Source: Pseudoalteromonas rhizosphaerae
GTDB lineage: Bacteria; Pseudomonadota; Gammaproteobacteria; Enterobacterales; Alteromonadaceae
Length of the DNA stretch: 64,000 nucleotides
Reading direction: 5' to 3'
NCBI RefSeq assembly: GCF_902498845.1
Contig: NZ_CABVLM010000001.1
Location: forward strand, 310,001 to 374,000
Positions 9,959-18,408 of the stretch are shown here, in pieces; position 1 is the first letter of the stretch, and the number at the start of each line of letters is the position of its first letter. Both the position numbers and the translations under genes were made by a program. Below the pieces are notes generated by a model. That model made no database searches, was not told the origin of the DNA, and was given only the letters and a program-made list of their open reading frames with translations.

Positions 9959-9983
9959 CGGGCCTGAACGGGCCCGTTTTTAT
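9959..9983 (+). terminator. Rho-independent terminator after the oxidase remnant
   Basis: Stem CGGGCC / GGCCCG with a 6-base loop, then TTTTTATT. It lies about 28 bases after the stop. Confidence 0.85.
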
Positions 9984-10021
9984 TCTAAATAATCAACTAT
10001 TTAAATAAATGGTATCAAGTA

Positions 10022-10204
10022 TTATATTCGCTTATTTTGTTTTTCTATTTCTATTATTTGTTTGTCTATTTGATCTGCTTCAAAGGAAAGTTCTGAGTAT
10101 TTGCGTATATCGCCATTACGTTGGGCATGCATGGCTTGTTCTAGTTTCATAGAAAGCTGCTTGTGTAGCTTTTTAGTTGGGTCTTTCTTAAAGAATGAAA
10201 ACAT
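10022..10204 (-). CDS. Small DUF6435-like protein
   Basis: A 60-residue, charged, mostly helical protein starting MFSFFKKDPTKKLHKQ, with a central AMHAQRNGDIRKYSELS. This pattern (FFKKDPxKKL, then AMxAQRNGDIRxYxxLxxEA) is what I remember of small gammaproteobacterial DUF6435 proteins. No function is known to me. It stands alone on the minus strand. Confidence 0.6.
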   Translation of the reverse strand: MFSFFKKDPTKKLHKQLSMKLEQAMHAQRNGDIRKYSELSFEADQIDKQIIEIEKQNKRI

Positions 10205-10399
10205 ATATTACTCGTTTAATAACAGGTGCAAATTGATACGTTTCAATCAATGCATTGGTTTACATTATGTTGAAATAGTAAGCTGGCAAAAAGATAATGA
10301 TTGCTAACATGTAGTTAAGTAGTGTTCTGCGTTGCCTGTAAGCACTTTAATCTTAAAATGTTTATGTCATACTAGGTGTTTTTATGAATATTGGTGCGT

Positions 10400-11350
10400 A
10401 TGTCTTTTTATCTGCCATTAATTGGTCTTCATTATAAAAATATTAAAATCACTGAAACAATTACTGCTTTATGGAGTGGCTGTGGTGAAATAGTGCGTTG
10501 TCGTTTAGACGGTAAAGCCTGCGTCATTAAAGCGATTAGTGTGCCCGATTATATAAATCATCCGCGAATTTCGCAAACTGAGTTTGCAATTAACCGAAAG
10601 CGTCATTCTTATGAAGTCGAGTTTTATTGGTATCAGCATTATGCGTCGCGATTACCATCTAGAGCAGGTGCTTTAAGGTGTTTTAATGCCATAAAACATG
10701 AGCAGTACAAAGTCTTAGTGTTTGCTGATTTTACAGAGAGTGGCTTTGTAAACGCAAAACCAATCCATACACATGTTACAGCCATTATTAAGTGGTTGGC
10801 GTATTTTCATGCTTTTCATTTTCAAGTCAAAGCTGATGGCTTATGGCCGCAGGGGAGTTATTGGCATTTAGCCACTCGGCCAGACGAGTATGAAAAAATG
10901 GCAGATTGTGCTTTCAAGCAACAAGCACACAGCATCGATCAAACTATTCGGGCATGTCAGTATCAAACGCTTATTCATGGTGATGCAAAACTCGCGAACT
11001 TCGCTGTTAATAGTTCGACTATGGAAGTTTTAGGATATGACTTTCAATATGTTGGCGCTGGAGTAGGTGTTATTGACATTATGTACTTTTTGGGTAGTTG
11101 TTTAAATGAACAGCAATTACAACAAAGAGCTGATGATTACTTAGCCGATTACTTTAAATATTTTGCCAATGCCATGCACATATTTGATAAAAGTGCATAT
11201 AGCCATGCTGCTATTAACGAATGGCAAACCTTATGGCCAGTTGTATGGGCTGACTTTTACCGATTTTTAATGGGTTGGAGTCCAGAACACGTAAAAATTA
11301 ATGCTTATATGCAATATCAAATTACAAAAACAAATTTTGGGGTAACGTAG
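10400..11350 (+). CDS. Phosphotransferase-family kinase (aminoglycoside phosphotransferase/choline kinase fold)
   Basis: A 316-residue protein with the kinase catalytic loop LIHGDAKLANFAVN (about residues 193-206) and the metal-binding segment VLGYDFQYVGAGVGVIDIMYFL (about 212-233). These mark the APH/EcKinase-like superfamily, which phosphorylates small hydroxylated molecules. The substrate is unknown; resistance is not implied. I placed the start at ATG 10400, since TTG 10391 is the only other in-frame option and no strong ribosome-binding site decides between them. The next gene begins one base after this stop, so it is probably co-transcribed with the oxidoreductase. Confidence 0.8.
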   Translation: MSFYLPLIGLHYKNIKITETITALWSGCGEIVRCRLDGKACVIKAISVPDYINHPRISQTEFAINRKRHSYEVEFYWYQHYASRLPSRAGALRCFNAIKHEQYKVLVFADFTESGFVNAKPIHTHVTAIIKWLAYFHAFHFQVKADGLWPQGSYWHLATRPDEYEKMADCAFKQQAHSIDQTIRACQYQTLIHGDAKLANFAVNSSTMEVLGYDFQYVGAGVGVIDIMYFLGSCLNEQQLQQRADDYLADYFKYFANAMHIFDKSAYSHAAINEWQTLWPVVWADFYRFLMGWSPEHVKINAYMQYQITKTNFGVT

Positions 11351-11351
11351 A

Positions 11352-12323
11352 ATGACGAAACAGATCCGTTGGGGAATGATTGGCTGTGGCGCTGTAACCG
11401 AGGTGAAAAGTGGCCCAGCGTATAAAAATACGAAAGGTTTTGTGTTGCAAGGCGTTACTCGACGAGATACCGCACTTGCTGAAGATTACGCAAAACGCCA
11501 TAACGTACCTATGGTATTTAAAACGGCCGATGAATTGATAGTAAGTTCTGATATTGATGCCGTATATATCGCAACGCCTCCCGATAGCCATATGGAGCTG
11601 GCGCTAAAAGTTGCTGCTGTGGGCAAACCATGTTGTATTGAAAAACCACTGGCGCCGACATTGGCTCACAGTGAAGTTATTCTTGAAGCTTTCAGTAGTA
11701 AAAATATTCCTTTGTTCGTCGCGTATTATCGACGTTCTTTACCGCGCTTTAATAAAGTGAAAAGCTTGATTGATGCCGGTGAAATCGGCCAAGTGCGACA
11801 TATTAATTGGCACTTGAGTAAAGCCTCCAGCGAGCAAGATAGATCAGGTGTTTACAATTGGCGTACCGATAAAACTATCGCACCAGGAGGTTATTTTGAT
11901 GATTTAGCCAGCCATGGTCTCGATTTATTTGGTTACTTATTTGGTGATTATGAACAAGTGAAAGGACTGGCGACAAACCAGCAAAACTTATATGGCGCTT
12001 TTGATGCAATCACTGCGTGTTGGCAGCATAAAAACGGTATTACCGGCTCAGGAAGTTGGAACTTTGGTGGTTTTTCTCGTTTTGATGTTGTTACTTTATA
12101 CGGTGAAAAGGGCGAGATCAGCTTTAGCGTATTTGATGAGCAAGCAATTACGGTTATTAACGAAAGTGGTCAGCAACAACTAAGTATCGAAAATCCGCCT
12201 CATGTTCAACAATATCATGTGCAAAATATGGCCTCGTCATTATTTGAAAATATTACACATCCGTCAACAGGTCATTCGGCCACACATACTAGTTGGGTGA
12301 TGGAGCAAATTTTAAACAATTAA
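11352..12323 (+). CDS. Gfo/Idh/MocA family oxidoreductase
   Basis: An NAD(P)-dependent dehydrogenase of sugar or polyol type, 323 residues. The Rossmann domain starts IRWGMIGCGAVTEVKSGPAY (GxGxxxE form). AVYIATPPDSHMELALKV and CIEKPLAPT follow, with the conserved EKP motif at about residues 96-98. The C-terminal half has the alpha/beta substrate domain (about 130-320). It follows the kinase gene with a one-base gap, suggesting a shared pathway for a small hydroxylated compound. The true substrate cannot be told from sequence. Confidence 0.88.
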   Translation: MTKQIRWGMIGCGAVTEVKSGPAYKNTKGFVLQGVTRRDTALAEDYAKRHNVPMVFKTADELIVSSDIDAVYIATPPDSHMELALKVAAVGKPCCIEKPLAPTLAHSEVILEAFSSKNIPLFVAYYRRSLPRFNKVKSLIDAGEIGQVRHINWHLSKASSEQDRSGVYNWRTDKTIAPGGYFDDLASHGLDLFGYLFGDYEQVKGLATNQQNLYGAFDAITACWQHKNGITGSGSWNFGGFSRFDVVTLYGEKGEISFSVFDEQAITVINESGQQQLSIENPPHVQQYHVQNMASSLFENITHPSTGHSATHTSWVMEQILNN

Positions 12324-12324
12324 A

Positions 12325-13167
12325 TCAGCGTGCGGGTATTGCTACGTTAAAAGCATCTTGCAATGCGCTTAGCATTAGCGCCTGCTCCGGCGGAGCAAAT
12401 ATTTGTGCGTGGCTCTGAAGAATAATTTGCTGGACTGCCTGTGTTTGCAATGCTTGGTCAAATAGCGTAATTGCTTGTTTGCCTAGCTCCGATTGCGAGC
12501 ATGCAATATAGCCAAACACTGCTTGATTAGTGTTGTCTACGCTGAGGTAGCGGATATTTTCTATTCTTGGATCAGTACCGTGACGAGAAATAAATACCGC
12601 ACTGTATTCAATAATGGCATCGAACTTATTTTGAAATAACATTTGGCTAAGGCGATAAGCGCTCGTTGTGCCGCCTAAAACCATAAATGATTCGTTATGC
12701 TTGGCAATATAGTCATCTATTTCGTGACCATATGAACGTCCTGAAGCAATGCCGATGGTGAGATCATATTTATTTACCGCATCACTTAAACTAATATTTT
12801 CTGGTAGTTCTGGATGATTATACACCACTAAGCGGTTGGCCGGAAAAGCCATAATTGGGTATGTACTAAATAATGCATTTTCAAGGCGTTCAGGTGTTTT
12901 GGTTTTATTGTACAAACACACATTTTTCATTGTGTGCAATTGCTGCCATTCCCTTAATCTACTCGCTGGAATAAAGTTTAACGCAATGGCACCATTTAGA
13001 TGCTTTTCAATATCGAGCATAAATCTAGTGGCTATATTTAGTGGGTCATCATCTATCTGTGACGCAAAGTCGGTCATTATTTGCACCTTTAATGGTTTTT
13101 TAGCCATCGCTAATGAAGGCATTACTGCTAAAATACCGATCAACATCCCAACAACAAACTTTGACAT
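12325..13167 (-). CDS. Orphan periplasmic solute-binding protein (SBP_bac_3 type)
   Basis: A 280-residue secreted protein with a signal peptide ending SLAMAKK, then a two-lobed amino-acid-type binding fold. Visible signs are ENALFSTYPIMAFPANRLVVY, LTIGIASGRSYGHEID and a MLFQNKFDAIIEY block, as in family-3 binding proteins. No permease or ATPase gene adjoins it, and it is convergent with the oxidoreductase one base away. Such stand-alone binding proteins in Alteromonadales may be sensory or have decayed from transport use. The ligand is unknown. Confidence 0.75.
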   Translation of the reverse strand: MSKFVVGMLIGILAVMPSLAMAKKPLKVQIMTDFASQIDDDPLNIATRFMLDIEKHLNGAIALNFIPASRLREWQQLHTMKNVCLYNKTKTPERLENALFSTYPIMAFPANRLVVYNHPELPENISLSDAVNKYDLTIGIASGRSYGHEIDDYIAKHNESFMVLGGTTSAYRLSQMLFQNKFDAIIEYSAVFISRHGTDPRIENIRYLSVDNTNQAVFGYIACSQSELGKQAITLFDQALQTQAVQQIILQSHAQIFAPPEQALMLSALQDAFNVAIPAR

Positions 13168-13369
13168 AAAACCTTTGTGAGCAAATTTTTCATAGCCATT
13201 ATTATAGTGTAGTTGCTTTGAAAAATAACAATTATCGAACTAAATGAGATAAAGCACTGAATTAGGAACATAAAATACTATTTTTATTGAACAGATCATG
13301 CTTTTTTAAAGTCTGATGGAATTTTTTAAGCTAAAATAAGCGCAATTTATTTTTCTTTTAGGCGCTATT

Positions 13370-13999
13370 ATGACTATTCATGTAATTAACCATCCACTTG
13401 TTCAACATAAACTTGGCCTTATGCGAGAGTATGGCATAAGTACTAAGAGTTTCCGTGAGCTTTCGTCTGAAGTGGGTACATTACTAACCTATGAAGCGAC
13501 TAAAAATTTGCCACTGGAAAAAGTAACAATCACTAGTTGGGATGGTAATCAATTAGATGTTGAGCACATCAAAGGTAAAAAAATTACTGTTGTGCCAATT
13601 TTACGTGCTGGCCTTGGCATGATGGATGGTGTTATGCAGTTACTGCCTGCTGCAAAAGTCAGTGTTGTGGGCCTGCAACGTAATGAAGAAACATTAGAAC
13701 CAATTCCTTACTTTGAAAAGTTAGTAGGCAAAATTGATGAGCGCTTGAGCCTCGTTATTGATCCAATGCTCGCAACTGGGGGCTCGATGATTGCGACTAT
13801 CGATATGCTGAAAAAAGCGGGTTGTAAAGAAATTAAAGTGATTGTATTGGTTGCCGCACCTGAAGGGGTTGAAAAAACCCTTGCAGCTCATCCTGATGTA
13901 GAGATTTTTACCGCATCATTAGACAGCCACTTAAATGAGAAAGGCTATATAATTCCTGGCCTTGGTGATGCTGGCGATAAAATTTTTGGTACTGTCTAA
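13370..13999 (+). CDS. upp: Uracil phosphoribosyltransferase
   Basis: Converts uracil plus PRPP to UMP in pyrimidine salvage. The 209-residue product matches the usual length (208 in E. coli). It starts [20 protein letters not shown] and has [13 protein letters not shown] and the PRPP-binding loop [13 protein letters not shown] (about 127-139). Only two bases separate it from the uraA start codon, so the two form an operon for uracil uptake and salvage. Confidence 0.97.
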   Translation: MTIHVINHPLVQHKLGLMREYGISTKSFRELSSEVGTLLTYEATKNLPLEKVTITSWDGNQLDVEHIKGKKITVVPILRAGLGMMDGVMQLLPAAKVSVVGLQRNEETLEPIPYFEKLVGKIDERLSLVIDPMLATGGSMIATIDMLKKAGCKEIKVIVLVAAPEGVEKTLAAHPDVEIFTASLDSHLNEKGYIIPGLGDAGDKIFGTV

Positions 14000-14001
14000 C
14001 A

Positions 14002-15234
14002 GTGAATAATTCGACCTTTTCAATTAAAACAATTTTAACTGGGGCGCAAATGTTATTTGTCGCCTTTGGTGCCTTGGTGTTAGTTCCTTTATTAACGGGG
14101 CTTGATCCAAATGTGGCACTTTTTACGGCAGGTATTGGTACCTTGCTGTTCCATTTGGTAACTAAAGGCCAGGTGCCGATATTTCTAGCTTCATCATTTG
14201 CGTTTATTGCCCCTATTATTGCCTGCGTACAACTTTGGGGTGTGCCTGCCACAATGGGGGGCTTAATGGCTGCCGGCGGGGCTTATATGTTGTTAAGTCT
14301 ATTAGTTAAATTAAAAGGTGTAGCTACCCTGCATAAAATATTACCACCCGTTGTGGTCGGTCCGGTGATCATGGTAATTGGTTTAGCACTGGCACCTGTT
14401 GCAGTTAATATGGCAATGGGAAAAAGCGGCGATGGTTCAATTCAGTTGATTGCGTACGAGCAAGCCATTTGGGTGGCGGCATTTTCGTTGTTAGTCACGC
14501 TAATTTTCGCGGTATGGGGTAAAGGTGTATTTAAGCTGATCCCTATTTTAGCTGGAGTCATCGCAGGTTACAGTTTATCGCTATATTTAGGGATCGTGCA
14601 ATTTGATGCTGTTACTAATGCATCGTGGTTTGCAATGCCAGCGTTTACTTGGCCTGAGTTTAAATGGCAAGCGGTGTTATTTATGGTGCCGGTGGCAATA
14701 GCCCCCGCTATTGAACATATTGGCGATATGATGGCGATTAGCCAAGTCACCAATAAAGACTATTTGAAAAAACCGGGCTTACATCGCACCTTGTTTGGTG
14801 ATGGATTAGCTACTACTGCAGCGTCTATATTCGGCGGGCCACCTAATACCACCTATTCAGAGGTCACCGGCGCAGTGATGCTTACGCGTAACTTTAATCC
14901 TAAAGTGATGATGTGGACTGCCATTATCGCCATTATTTTAGCGTTTGTGGCTAAAATGGGCGCTGGTTTGCAAACCATACCGGTACCTGTGATGGGGGGG
15001 ATCATGATTTTGCTGTTTGGCTCAATTGCTGTGGTGGGTTTAAATTCGTTAGTGAAAAGTGGAGAAGACTTAACGGCTCCACGTAACCTCAGTATTGTGG
15101 CACTCATTTTAGTGTGTGGCATTGGTGGTATGCATATCGGTGGCAACGAATTTAGCTTACAAGGCGTGAGCCTATGCGCTATTTTAGGCATAGTGCTTAA
15201 TTTAGTGTTACCAAAGGCTGATAAGCCAACGTAA
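14002..15234 (+). CDS. uraA: Uracil permease (NCS2 family)
   Basis: A proton-coupled uracil importer of the inner membrane. The 410-residue protein is hydrophobic throughout, as expected for a 14-segment NCS2 carrier, and has AFIAPI in the early part, PAIEHIGDM in the middle and FGGPPNTTYSEVTGAVMLT at about 277, all family signatures. The start is GTG 14002, two bases after the upp stop. A terminator closes the operon. Confidence 0.95.
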   Translation: MNNSTFSIKTILTGAQMLFVAFGALVLVPLLTGLDPNVALFTAGIGTLLFHLVTKGQVPIFLASSFAFIAPIIACVQLWGVPATMGGLMAAGGAYMLLSLLVKLKGVATLHKILPPVVVGPVIMVIGLALAPVAVNMAMGKSGDGSIQLIAYEQAIWVAAFSLLVTLIFAVWGKGVFKLIPILAGVIAGYSLSLYLGIVQFDAVTNASWFAMPAFTWPEFKWQAVLFMVPVAIAPAIEHIGDMMAISQVTNKDYLKKPGLHRTLFGDGLATTAASIFGGPPNTTYSEVTGAVMLTRNFNPKVMMWTAIIAIILAFVAKMGAGLQTIPVPVMGGIMILLFGSIAVVGLNSLVKSGEDLTAPRNLSIVALILVCGIGGMHIGGNEFSLQGVSLCAILGIVLNLVLPKADKPT

Positions 15235-15266
15235 TATTTTGCACATTCAGCTAATAATTTGCACCA

Positions 15267-15297
15267 AAATAGCGCATTTAATATGCGCTATTTTTTT
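15267..15297 (+). terminator. Rho-independent terminator after uraA
   Basis: Stem AAATAGCGCAT / ATGCGCTATTT with a 5-base loop and a T run, about 30 bases after the uraA stop. Confidence 0.85.
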
Positions 15298-15383
15298 AAC
15301 TAACTAAAAAATATAAAGTTATAAAACTGGTCTAGTAACTGCATTTACCTCATTAACAGTGTCATACTGATCAGGAGCGTTTA

Positions 15384-17126
15384 ATGCAAGAGACAAATAT
15401 TGTGGATATCACCCCATTTTTAGCAAAACATCAGCTGCCACTCAAATATCAGTATTTGAGTGAACAGTATTTCGTCCCACTCGCTGAAGATATTCTCCAC
15501 AGCAAACCAACTGATGGTCCAATGCTGGTGGCAATCAATGGTTGCCAAGGCTCCGGTAAAACGACATTAGCTGATTTTTTAGTTACTTGGATCAACTGTA
15601 ATACAGCGTTTAATAGTATTGCGATGTCGATTGATGATTTTTATCACAGCCACGCGCATCGTCAACAATTAAGTAAAGATGTACATCCGTTATTTGCAAC
15701 GCGTGGTGTGCCAGGTACCCATGATACAGCACTTATGCAGCAGACTTTTACCGCGTTACTTGCAGGTGAAGTAGGGGTGCCTTTGCCACAGTTTGATAAA
15801 CAAACCGATGATCCAGTTACGCAAGCGTTATGGCCTACTAATAAACAGCCTGTTGATATCATTTTTTTTGAAGGTTGGTGTGTTGGTAGCATAGCGCAAC
15901 AACCTTATCAATTACATCAATCAGTTAATCAATTAGAACAATACGAGGATCCTGAAGGTATTTGGCGACGCTGTGTAAACAGTTGTTTAGCGAATGAATA
16001 CCAAGATATTTTTGCAATGATTGATTATACCGTGATGCTAAAAGCACCGTCATTTGCCGACGTATATGGGTGGCGATTAGAGCAAGAGCAAAAATTATTG
16101 TCGCATAAAGGACGAGGCCAAGGAACGTTCGATGAGCAACAATTAGTGCGATTTATTTCTCATTTTGAACGTATTACGCGAGAAAATTTAACTCAGTTAC
16201 CAGAGCAAGTCGATGCATTACTGAGCCTAGATAAAGTACGTGATATTAGTGCCATGAAGCTTCGCGCTGATGATGTTGCAATGCCACTTATTTTCACTGA
16301 TTTAGACGGTACGTTACTTGATCATAACGATTACCAATGTACTGAGATTGCTCCGTTTTTAAGCCAATTGAGTCGCGCAGGTATCGCTGTAGTTTTTAAT
16401 ACCAGCAAAACGTTTGCAGAGGTTATCTCACTGCAAAAATCACTTGGGTTAAACCAGCCGTTTATTATTGAAAATGGCGGGGCTGTATATATTCCAAAAA
16501 ATTATTTTTCATTAAAACCAATTGGCTGCGAAGAGCTGGATGAACACTGGCGTTATGCGCTGTCGCCAACCAATAAACAGTTGTACAGTGAATTACTTGA
16601 ATACGGTAGCGAGTTTAGTGCTTATTACCGTTTGTTCAGTCAATTATCAGCGCAAGAAGTCAGTCAGATAACAGACTTGAGCCTAGCACAAAGCGAACTT
16701 GCCCGTATTCGTGAATATTCAGATCCGCTTTTTTGGCAAGGCACAGAGCAACAGCTACTTGACTTTTTAGAAGCAATAAAACCGCTTGGTTATGAAGTGT
16801 TAATAGGCGGGCGTTTTATTCATTTAAATCGCAGTACCAATAAAGGTAAAGCGCAAAACTGGTTAGTAGAGCAATTTAAAAAACATTGTCGTCATGCTTT
16901 CACCACTATTGCACTGGGTGATAGCCAAAATGATATGGCGATGTTGGATGCCGCAGATATCGCGATTTTAATTAATAATCCTGCCAGTAAAGCCAAGGCA
17001 AAATTATCCCACAAACCATGGCGTGTTAGTGAACACCCAGCCCCACAAGGTTGGCTCGATGAAGTAGCAGATCTAAGTGTTATCAAAGCGCAATTAGCGT
17101 CTAAACAGGAGCAATCACATGGCTGA
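15384..17126 (+). CDS. Fusion: glycerate-kinase-like P-loop kinase + (glucosyl/mannosyl)-3-phosphoglycerate phosphatase
   Basis: A 580-residue two-domain enzyme. Residues 1 to about 285 are a P-loop kinase with Walker A AINGCQGSGKTT (about 49-60), SIDDFYH and FFEGWCVG, as in the D-glycerate 3-kinase/Tda10 family. From about 300 a HAD-IIB phosphatase begins with nucleophile motif FTDLDGTLLD and ends with GDSQNDMAMLD (about 512), as in mannosyl-3-phosphoglycerate phosphatase (MpgP/GpgP). Known MpgP proteins are about 270 residues and lack the kinase. The next gene, a GpgS-like synthase, overlaps by 8 bases. Inference: one polypeptide both makes 3-phosphoglycerate from free glycerate and removes the phosphate of glucosyl-3-phosphoglycerate. 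Domain calls are firm; substrates are inferred from context. Confidence 0.82.
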   Translation: MQETNIVDITPFLAKHQLPLKYQYLSEQYFVPLAEDILHSKPTDGPMLVAINGCQGSGKTTLADFLVTWINCNTAFNSIAMSIDDFYHSHAHRQQLSKDVHPLFATRGVPGTHDTALMQQTFTALLAGEVGVPLPQFDKQTDDPVTQALWPTNKQPVDIIFFEGWCVGSIAQQPYQLHQSVNQLEQYEDPEGIWRRCVNSCLANEYQDIFAMIDYTVMLKAPSFADVYGWRLEQEQKLLSHKGRGQGTFDEQQLVRFISHFERITRENLTQLPEQVDALLSLDKVRDISAMKLRADDVAMPLIFTDLDGTLLDHNDYQCTEIAPFLSQLSRAGIAVVFNTSKTFAEVISLQKSLGLNQPFIIENGGAVYIPKNYFSLKPIGCEELDEHWRYALSPTNKQLYSELLEYGSEFSAYYRLFSQLSAQEVSQITDLSLAQSELARIREYSDPLFWQGTEQQLLDFLEAIKPLGYEVLIGGRFIHLNRSTNKGKAQNWLVEQFKKHCRHAFTTIALGDSQNDMAMLDAADIAILINNPASKAKAKLSHKPWRVSEHPAPQGWLDEVADLSVIKAQLASKQEQSHG

Positions 17127-18339
17127 TTTTTACCAAAATGGCATCATAACAACATTACATAATATTGCCGACCGTCCGCTGGCTGATCTAGAAGCTGAAC
17201 TCGTTAGCTTTTCAAAACAACGGCCAATGGGCTTGATTTTACCCTCGCTGTACAGTGAACTTGAAGGCTCTGCATTACAAAATATTGTGCAAGAATTGAA
17301 ACATGTTCCTTATTTGTCGCAAATTACGATTGGCTTAGACAGGGCCGATGAGAGTCAGTATCGTCATGCATTACAATTTTTTGCAGAGCTTGACCAACAT
17401 CACCGCGTGCTTTGGAACGAAGGGCCACGTTTGCAAGCACTCGATAAAGAGTTGCAAGCGTTAGGCGTCGCGCCGCGTGAACTCGGCAAAGGCCGTAATG
17501 TGTGGTACTGCATGGGTTATAAATTGGCAACGGCAAAAGTTGAGTCAATAGCGCTGCATGATTGTGATATTTTAACTTATGACCGTAGTTTATTAGCGCG
17601 ATTAATTTATCCAGTTGCTCACCCGCGGTTTAACTATGAATTTTGTAAAGGCTTTTACCCTCGTACTGCTGATGGCAAGATCAATGGCCGTGTATCGCGT
17701 TTACTCGTTACTCCTTTATTGCGTTCATTTAAAACCATTTTAGGCAGCACTGACTACCTTGAATATATGGATTCATTTCGTTATCCGCTGGCGGGGGAAT
17801 TTTCGTTTCGCCGTGATGTGCTCAACGATATTCGTATTCCTAGCGATTGGGGCTTAGAGATTGGCGTACTGTCTGAAATGTACCGAAACTACTCACACAA
17901 TCGCTTGTGCCAAGTAGATATTGCAGATAACTATGATCATAAACACCAAGCGCTGTCACTGGATAATCAAGCGGCTGGCTTATCAAAAATGTCGATAGAT
18001 ATCACCAAAGCGCTGTTTCGTAAGTTAGCCACGCAAGGAGTGACATTTACCACGGAAACCATTCGGTCACTTAAAGCAACTTATTATCGTATCGCACTGG
18101 ATTTTATTGAAACTTATCATAACGATGCCATGATGAACGGCTTAAAACTCGATATTCATCAAGAAGAAAAAGCAGTCGAAATGTTTGCGCAAAACATTAT
18201 GAACGCAGGTGAGCATTTTTTACAGTATCCAATGGAAGCGCCATTTGTGCCTAGCTGGAACCGTGTAGCCTCAGCAATGCCAGATGTGTTTGCGCGTTTA
18301 GAAGAAGCAGTAGAGCTTGATAATAAAGAGTTTTCATAA
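17119..18339 (+). CDS. gpgS: Glucosyl-3-phosphoglycerate synthase (GT81-like)
   Basis: Transfers glucose from an NDP-glucose donor to 3-phosphoglycerate, the committed step to the compatible solute glucosylglycerate (family knowledge). The 406-residue product starts MADFYQNGIITTLHNI. It has GLILPSLYSELEGSALQNI, ELGKGRNVWYCMGYKLA, the metal/nucleotide motif ALHDCDILTYD (about 145-155), CKGFYPR, DSFRYPLAGEF and DWGLEIGVLSE, all matching bacterial GpgS as I remember it. The related mannosyl-3-phosphoglycerate synthase is a less likely alternative. It overlaps the upstream fusion gene by 8 bases, so it is translationally coupled to its own phosphatase. Confidence 0.88.
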   Translation: MADFYQNGIITTLHNIADRPLADLEAELVSFSKQRPMGLILPSLYSELEGSALQNIVQELKHVPYLSQITIGLDRADESQYRHALQFFAELDQHHRVLWNEGPRLQALDKELQALGVAPRELGKGRNVWYCMGYKLATAKVESIALHDCDILTYDRSLLARLIYPVAHPRFNYEFCKGFYPRTADGKINGRVSRLLVTPLLRSFKTILGSTDYLEYMDSFRYPLAGEFSFRRDVLNDIRIPSDWGLEIGVLSEMYRNYSHNRLCQVDIADNYDHKHQALSLDNQAAGLSKMSIDITKALFRKLATQGVTFTTETIRSLKATYYRIALDFIETYHNDAMMNGLKLDIHQEEKAVEMFAQNIMNAGEHFLQYPMEAPFVPSWNRVASAMPDVFARLEEAVELDNKEFS

Positions 18340-18408
18340 TAATACTTAAGCAGAGAACTAATTACAGATAAATAATTTAAAAATTAGTATAAACAACGGG
18401 GTAGGGTA

